In this document: in pieces, positions 59,875 through 64,000 of the stretch | Layout: each line of letters opens with the position of its first letter | Numbering within the stretch: position 1 is the first letter of the stretch | From: Nymphalis io | Taxonomy: Eukaryota; Arthropoda; Insecta; Lepidoptera; Nymphalidae | Assembly: GCF_905147045.1 (NCBI RefSeq) | Contig: NC_065896.1 | Span: forward strand, 2,443,001 to 2,507,000 | Reading direction: 5' to 3' | Length of the DNA stretch: 64,000 nt | The notes under the pieces: model-generated | Databases searched by the model: none | What the model was told of the DNA's origin: nothing | What the model saw: only the letters and a program-made list of their open reading frames with translations | Position numbers and translations under genes: made by a program

Positions 59875-60584
59875 AAATTCGCGGTTTGGAACCATATACC
59901 ACCACCACCACCTAAATAAACCATTTCAATTAAATAAAAAAAAACAGAATTACAAGTTATACCTACAAAATATTAATAGAGGTAATCAAATGTATCCCTT
60001 AAACAAAAACAAGTGCCTTGTCATATGCTATAAAAAGGTGAAGTGTTACATTGTTATAGACTCCATCGCGTCAAGTAAAACTCGCGCTGTGCGGGCACAT
60101 GTCTGATTATGCTTATCTAGAGATTTAATCTGACGTTGATATGTGACGTCCACTAAAACGCTATAACATAACATAATATATCTAACTAAGTCATTTACAC
60201 TAACATTTATTAAGCGTTAAAATTTTAATTTCTTTTTGTGAGCTTAGAGGAGAGTTCAGTGAAAAGAACTATTAAAATAATTGGGTATTTTTCAGGAGGA
60301 GATGAAGTCGAGTGAGAGTCGAGAGTTTGAACCACCGTAGGATTAGTAGCACGATCGACTAAAATTTACTATTTATTTGATTGATGATTGATTATTGTTA
60401 AATAAAAATATGTGCCTCCGCGTTGTTAGATATATAACTTTTACATTTATTAAGTGGTAATTTTTTATTATGTTCTATTACGTATTTAAAAAAATGTAGT
60501 TTAAAGAAATTATTATCCAAACAAATCAAAACTAAATTATTTATTCAATATGAAGTATTGCACTTACTTATTAATTTTCAAATT
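59875..60584. other. AT-rich non-coding stretch
   Basis: No supported gene. A short GGAGGAGATGAAGTCGAGTG patch lies at 60295-60315. Confidence 0.45.
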
Positions 60585-60692
60585 AGAAAATACCAGTAGC
60601 AATAACATCCTGTAAATGTCCCACTGCTGGGCTAAGGTCTCCTCTCCCTTTTTGAGGAAAAGGTTTTGGAGCTTATTCCAGAAAATACCAGT
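60585..60692 (-). mobile_element. SINE family B, short 3' end inserted next to repeat C
   Basis: AGAAAATACCAGT at 60585-60597 is repeated at 60680-60692. Between them is only the last ~80 bases of family B (reverse complement: GTCCCACTGCTGGGCTAAGG, TTTTGGAGCTTATTCC). This is a strongly 5'-truncated insertion with a clean 13-bp duplication. Confidence 0.92.
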
Positions 60693-60950
60693 GATACTGA
60701 CCTGAGAAGAAGCGATGAAAGGAACTCAGCGGGTTTTTTATCATGTCTTGTAATTGTTCAAAAATTTTCAGTATAAAACGAAATCACCAGGACGCGATCA
60801 TTTCACTCCCAAGGTATGCTCTAATCCATAAAGTCACTAATTGTATAACCTTGCACACAAGCGTTACTTTACAGCGTTTTTAAATTTAGCAACAGAGGTA
60901 TTTTGAACGCTTTCTGGGTTCCTGTTGTAGATACATCGGATACAATTTGA
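60693..60950 (+). repeat. Repeat C, copy 2
   Basis: CTGACCTGAGAAGAAGCGAT, AACTCAGCGGGTTTTTTATC, then CACCAGGACGCGATCATTTC, ATAACCTTGCACACAAGCGT and GCTTTCTGGGTTCCTGTTGT. It preserves a central part absent from copy 1. A minus ORF (60886-61182) crosses its end and is not called. Confidence 0.65.
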
Positions 60951-60987
60951 TCATAATACATAGATCTGATAGAATATCTATTTTAAC

Positions 60988-61190
60988 GAAGTATTTTTTT
61001 TTATTATTTATAAAAACGGGCAAATAGGCCCGTAGGGCAAATAATGATACTGTTACTGTAAACACACGAGCGGAGCACAGCATGGGGGGCAGCCGATATA
61101 TCAACACGATTCCGCAGCTTCTCCGATCCATGCCGAGGACGGCCATCGCACTGATTAAGAAGTAGTGGTAAGAATTCCACATACCCCGGT
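60988..61190. repeat. GC-rich insert, probably a retroposon fragment
   Basis: Sharp composition change. It contains GGGCAAATAGGCCCGTAGGG, GGGGGGCAGCCGATATATCA and TCCATGCCGAGGACGGCCAT. On the plus strand MGGSRYINTIPQLLRSMPR-TAIALIKK followed by TAG is open. On the minus strand the left end is A-rich, like a tail. Orientation and family are undecided. Confidence 0.4.
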
Positions 61191-61461
61191 AAAATTAAAA
61201 ACAAGTATATACTTATTATTATAGCTTATTAATTATATTTTATAGCTTTAAATATTATGAAGATTTACTGGATGCGTACATACAGCTCCGTGAGAAAATA
61301 CTAGCACTAATGTGACAAGAAAAAGAGTAACTCCATGAATAAGACATATATAATCTGGGAAACGTTTCATCATGATACACTTTGCCTTACTCGGCACATT
61401 CTTTACACTCAAGATGGTTAAAGTACGTAAGAACAATACTATCTTTATATATACTATATAC
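61191..61461. other. AT-rich spacer
   Basis: Nothing supported; a 62-codon minus ORF at 61248-61436 has no domain. Confidence 0.4.
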
Positions 61462-61822
61462 TGCCTCGTTGGTCTAGTGGCTTGATGTAAGGCCGCAGAC
61501 CCGGAGGTCCTGGGTTCAATTCCCAGGTTAGGCCTATAAAAAGTTATTGGGTTTTTCTATCAGAAAATTCTCAATAGCAGCCCGGAGTCTGGAAGTTGAA
61601 AGTGTATACACTCCTGTGCCTCGAAAAGCACGTAAAGCCGTTGGTCCTGCGCCTGAACTCTTTCCGGTTGTGTCGGATTGCGGTCCCAATGGATTATGAG
61701 ATTTAGGGAATAGAGAGTGCACTTGTGTTTGCGAACACACTTGTCCACTATAATATCTCCTGCGCAGTTGGCTAATCTTTCTTAAGATTGGCCGCGGTGG
61801 CCAAAATCAGTCTGGAGGACAT
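61462..61822 (+). mobile_element. SINE family D, copy 1
   Basis: The tRNA-like head begins TGCCTCGTTGGTCTAGTGG (A box) with B box GGGTTCAATTCC at 61512-61523. The body follows: TTATTGGGTTTTTCTATCAG, GCAGCCCGGAGTCTGGAAG, GTGCCTCGAAAAGCACGTAA, TGTCCACTATAATATCTCCT, ending GTCTGGAGGACAT. The acceptor stem does not close, so it is not a tRNA gene. The two minus ORFs across it (61534-61740, 61560-61748) are not genes. Confidence 0.78.
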
Positions 61823-61868
61823 TATATTTATATACTTGTCTTTTGCACCGACTTCTTTCGACGACGTT

Positions 61869-62130
61869 ATGACGTCGTTGTAGTGGCTAGTGGCTAGCTG
61901 GGAACGCCTGAGTTTAAATCCGGGGATAAGCAATTAAAAACCGTTTGAGTTTTTCTGTCAAGAAAATCTCAGTAGCAACCCGGAGTTTGGTAGTAAGCTG
62001 AGTTACCGATCCCGTGCCTCGAATAGCAACTAAAGTAATTTTAGCATCCGTCCTGCATTAGAACTCTCCAGGGGTGCCCGCTATGTGTCCACTATAATAT
62101 TTCCCGCATCTTTGATCTGGAGGTCATCAT
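61869..62130 (+). mobile_element. SINE family D, copy 2 (diverged subfamily)
   Basis: It follows copy 1 in the same orientation after 46 bases. The head has TAGTGGCTAGCTGGGAACGC and B-box-like GAGTTTAAATCC. The body shares AACCCGGAGTTTGG, CCCGTGCCTCGAATAGCA, TGTCCACTATAATATTTCCC and TCTGGAGGTCAT. It lacks about 90 bases of copy 1's middle. Confidence 0.7.
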
Positions 62131-62262
62131 TATCATATTGTATTATTACGTTAATAACTGCGATTATTCTTTCATATCCTATATGTTTATGTTTGGCATT
62201 CATATTCTTTAATTATTTAACGATCTTCTAAGTGATTTCCTATAACTGCGTTAGACACTGAT

Positions 62263-62264
62263 AT

Positions 62265-62295
<31 letters not shown>

Positions 62296-62298
62296 TTA
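62263..62298. repeat. (TTTA)9 microsatellite
   Basis: Uninterrupted ATTT tetranucleotide array of about nine units. Confidence 0.92.
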
Positions 62299-62751
62299 GG
62301 GAAACATACAGCATATCGTATATTACAACTTAATATAATAATCATATTTTAACACTTATGCCAGTTAAGTTTCCACTACTGTTTTAACAGGGAAGTGGAC
62401 TAATTTTGATGTTACATAAAATATAACTATTTATGACAAAGTAAAATTTTAACGTAAATATGGTTATGGTTAATTATATATATAAATATATAAATCTGAT
62501 AGGTCGACTTACGTTAAAATCATATATTAGTTGTACATTGATGGTAATACAGAATTATCACCTGCCTACATACGCAATTTAAACTAAAATACGACGACCT
62601 ACCTAAACAATCCCGCAAAATAGTAACTGCTTAATAATAATAATCAGTGGTAATACTCAGTGATAATAACAAGCGGTAGCTTAGAACGTAGATAAAATAT
62701 TAAAATAGCTCCGATTTTTTATTTTAAAACATATGAACATATTCACATAAA
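62299..62751. other. AT-rich non-coding stretch
   Basis: Nothing supported. Confidence 0.45.
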
Positions 62752-62786
62752 CACACATTCACGTAACGTATGTACGTGAATGTGTG
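62752..62786. repeat. 14-bp perfect hairpin beside a SINE insertion
   Basis: CACACATTCACGTA (62752-62765), loop ACGTATG, exact reverse complement (62773-62786). The SINE-B target duplication starts 4 bases further on. Confidence 0.9.
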
Positions 62787-62790
62787 CGTA

Positions 62791-63118
62791 TGTGTATTTG
62801 TTACAGTAACAACCTGTTAATGTCCCACTGCTGGGCTAAGGCCTCCTCTCCCTTTTTGAGAAGGTTTAGAGCTTATTTCACCACGCTGCTCCAATGCGGG
62901 TTAGTAGAATACACATGTGACATAATTTCAATGAAATTATACACATGCAGGTTTCCTCACGATGTTTTCCTTAACCGTCAAGCAACAGGTGAATTATAAT
63001 AACAAATTAAGCACATGAAAATTCAGTAGTGCTTGCCCGGGTTTGAACCCACGATCATCGGTTAAGATTCACGCGTTCTAACCACTAGGCCATCTCGGCT
63101 TAAATTGTGTATTTGTTA
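62791..63118 (-). mobile_element. SINE family B, full length, with 13-bp target duplication
   Basis: The body 62804-63105 lies between direct repeats TGTGTATTTGTTA (62791-62803 and 63106-63118). Read on the minus strand it starts with a tRNA-like head: GCCGAGATGGCCTAGTGG, A box at about 63079-63098, B box GGGTTTGAACCC at 63039-63050. It continues through CATCGTGAGGAAACCTGCAT and ends in GGTTGTTACTG. This is the reference copy for family B. Confidence 0.95.
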
Positions 63119-63300
63119 TTTGACGGATATTCTTTAACGTTTCTTTCGTATCACTTATCTTGGGAACAAATCATTATATCGACTTCAATGCTAATTCCAT
63201 CCAACACATAGCATAATAACAAGTAATATAAAACAGATAATTGTACAGAAATGAAGATGCTAAAACGCATACATACCCATACTTTTTTCACAAGTAGAAA
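63119..63300. other. AT-rich spacer
   Basis: Nothing supported. Confidence 0.4.
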
Positions 63301-63555
63301 GAACCTTAATGGCTTGGTAGTTAGAGTACGAACATCATAACCGAATATTGCGGATTCATAACCGATTATCCGTGAGATTTCGTGTACTTAATTTGTGTTA
63401 ATAATATTTCATCTCGTATTTGGCGATGAAAAAAGCATCGTGATACGTGTATCCATCAACACACACTGGAGCAGTGTGGAGATATAAACTCTAAGCCTTC
63501 TACTTAAAAGGTGGGGATGCCTTGGTGATACCAGCATTACTGTGTACTTACTGTT
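63301..63555 (+). mobile_element. SINE family B, full span but degenerate
   Basis: Head remnants CCTTAATGGCTTGGTAGTTA and GGATTCATAACCG, then CTTAATTTGTGTTAATAATA, GCGATGAAAAAAGCATCGTG, CACTGGAGCAGTGTGG and a TTACTGTTA-like tail. Orientation is opposite to its neighbour. Confidence 0.72.
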
Positions 63556-63620
63556 ATTTTATATTTACACCTAAAATATAGTAAAATGGTAACTTTATGC
63601 GATAAAGGCATAACATTCAT

Positions 63621-63800
63621 AACAGTGTAATTACAGGCACAAGGGACATAAAATCTTAGTTCCCAAGGTTGGTGGCGCATTGGCTATGTAAGCGATGGTT
63701 GACATTTCTTACAATGCCAATGTCTAAGGGCGTTTGGTGACCACTTACCATCAGGTGGCCCATATGCTCGTCCGTCTTCCTATTTTATAAAAAAAAAAAT
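63621..63800 (+). mobile_element. SINE-like family A, 5'-truncated
   Basis: It begins mid-element at CAGTGTAATTACAGGCACAA. The rest is well preserved to CTTCCTATTTTATA plus an A-run. The flank ATTCATAAC before it and ATTCAAGG after it do not form a convincing duplication. Confidence 0.85.
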
Positions 63801-64000
63801 TCAAGGTTATCATTTACAAATGTCAGTATATCGATTACATAAAAAGATATTATAGAAGAGGAATAGAAACACTCCCATAATAACGAATAGATTAAAGGGT
63901 ATTTTTTTTATTACATTACTGAAAGGTTCACAGCGTGACGAACAACCTAACAAGAAACTCGTTCGTATTTTTATTGCCTTTCATCTCAATGTCTTTGCAT
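63801..64000. other. AT-rich end of window
   Basis: Nothing supported. Confidence 0.4.

Noticed and set aside
61462..61533. tRNA gene suggested by GGTCTAGTGG and GGGTTCAATTCC
   Set aside because: No closed cloverleaf; it is the head of SINE-D, followed by a body shared with 61869-62130.
1..64000. CRISPR array, bacterial operons, riboswitches, or a viral insertion
   Set aside because: No regularly spaced repeats, no prokaryotic gene organisation, and no capsid, envelope or integrase-type coding sequence seen on either strand.

Overview
This window looks like lepidopteran, probably butterfly, intergenic or intronic DNA. It is AT-rich throughout, has no convincing multi-exon host gene, and is sprinkled with short retroposons typical of butterfly genomes. 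Placing it in Lepidoptera rests on recognising those repeat families and the C-termini of lepidopteran LINEs; no species call is possible from the sequence alone. There are no bacterial features, CRISPR arrays or functional RNA genes.

Family labels used here: A = ~290-bp SINE-like retroposon with an A-rich tail; B = ~300-bp SINE with a tRNA-like head and a TTACTG-type tail; C = unclassified repeat carrying 'ACTCAGCGGG'; D = SINE with a different tRNA-like head; E = a third tRNA-headed SINE ending near 'CCAGGATATT'; G = a ~190-bp repeat seen twice; H = a short LINE-like 3' tail.

1-20 kb: SINE-B end, SINE-E, two copies of repeat G, a jockey/CR1-like LINE 3' end (4.2-4.6 kb), five SINE-A copies, a 41-bp-arm hairpin at 10.9-11.0 kb, and a candidate 35-nt exon at 19.41 kb. 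20-34 kb: mostly AT-rich, with GC-rich islands at 22.7 kb (RFX-type X-box) and 25.1-25.3 kb (short ORF), a (TA)34 microsatellite with a GC-rich insert beside it (27.4-27.8 kb), degenerate SINEs, and a Helitron-like element at 33.4 kb. 34.6-42 kb: an old minus-strand LINE, a second copy of the 4.2-kb LINE, a small transmembrane ORF with coding-like codon use (38.5-38.7 kb), a motif-dense regulatory island (39.0 kb), an RTE-type fragment and several SINE-B copies.

45.8-48.4 kb is the dominant feature: a 5'-truncated non-LTR retrotransposon with reverse transcriptase, CCHC knuckle and a putative restriction-like endonuclease. One frameshift breaks it, it ends in poly(A), and a 10-bp target-site duplication flanks it. 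48.4-58.7 kb holds more AT-rich DNA with SINEs, a Helitron-like piece and a perfect palindromic X-box at 54.3 kb. 58.7-64 kb is repeat-dense: an unrecognised GC-rich coding remnant, three SINE-B insertions with readable 11-13 bp target-site duplications, two consecutive SINE-D copies, and a SINE-A end.

No genes here form a pathway. The host-derived candidates (small membrane ORF, short ORFs, micro-exon, X-box sites) are independent, unproven observations.
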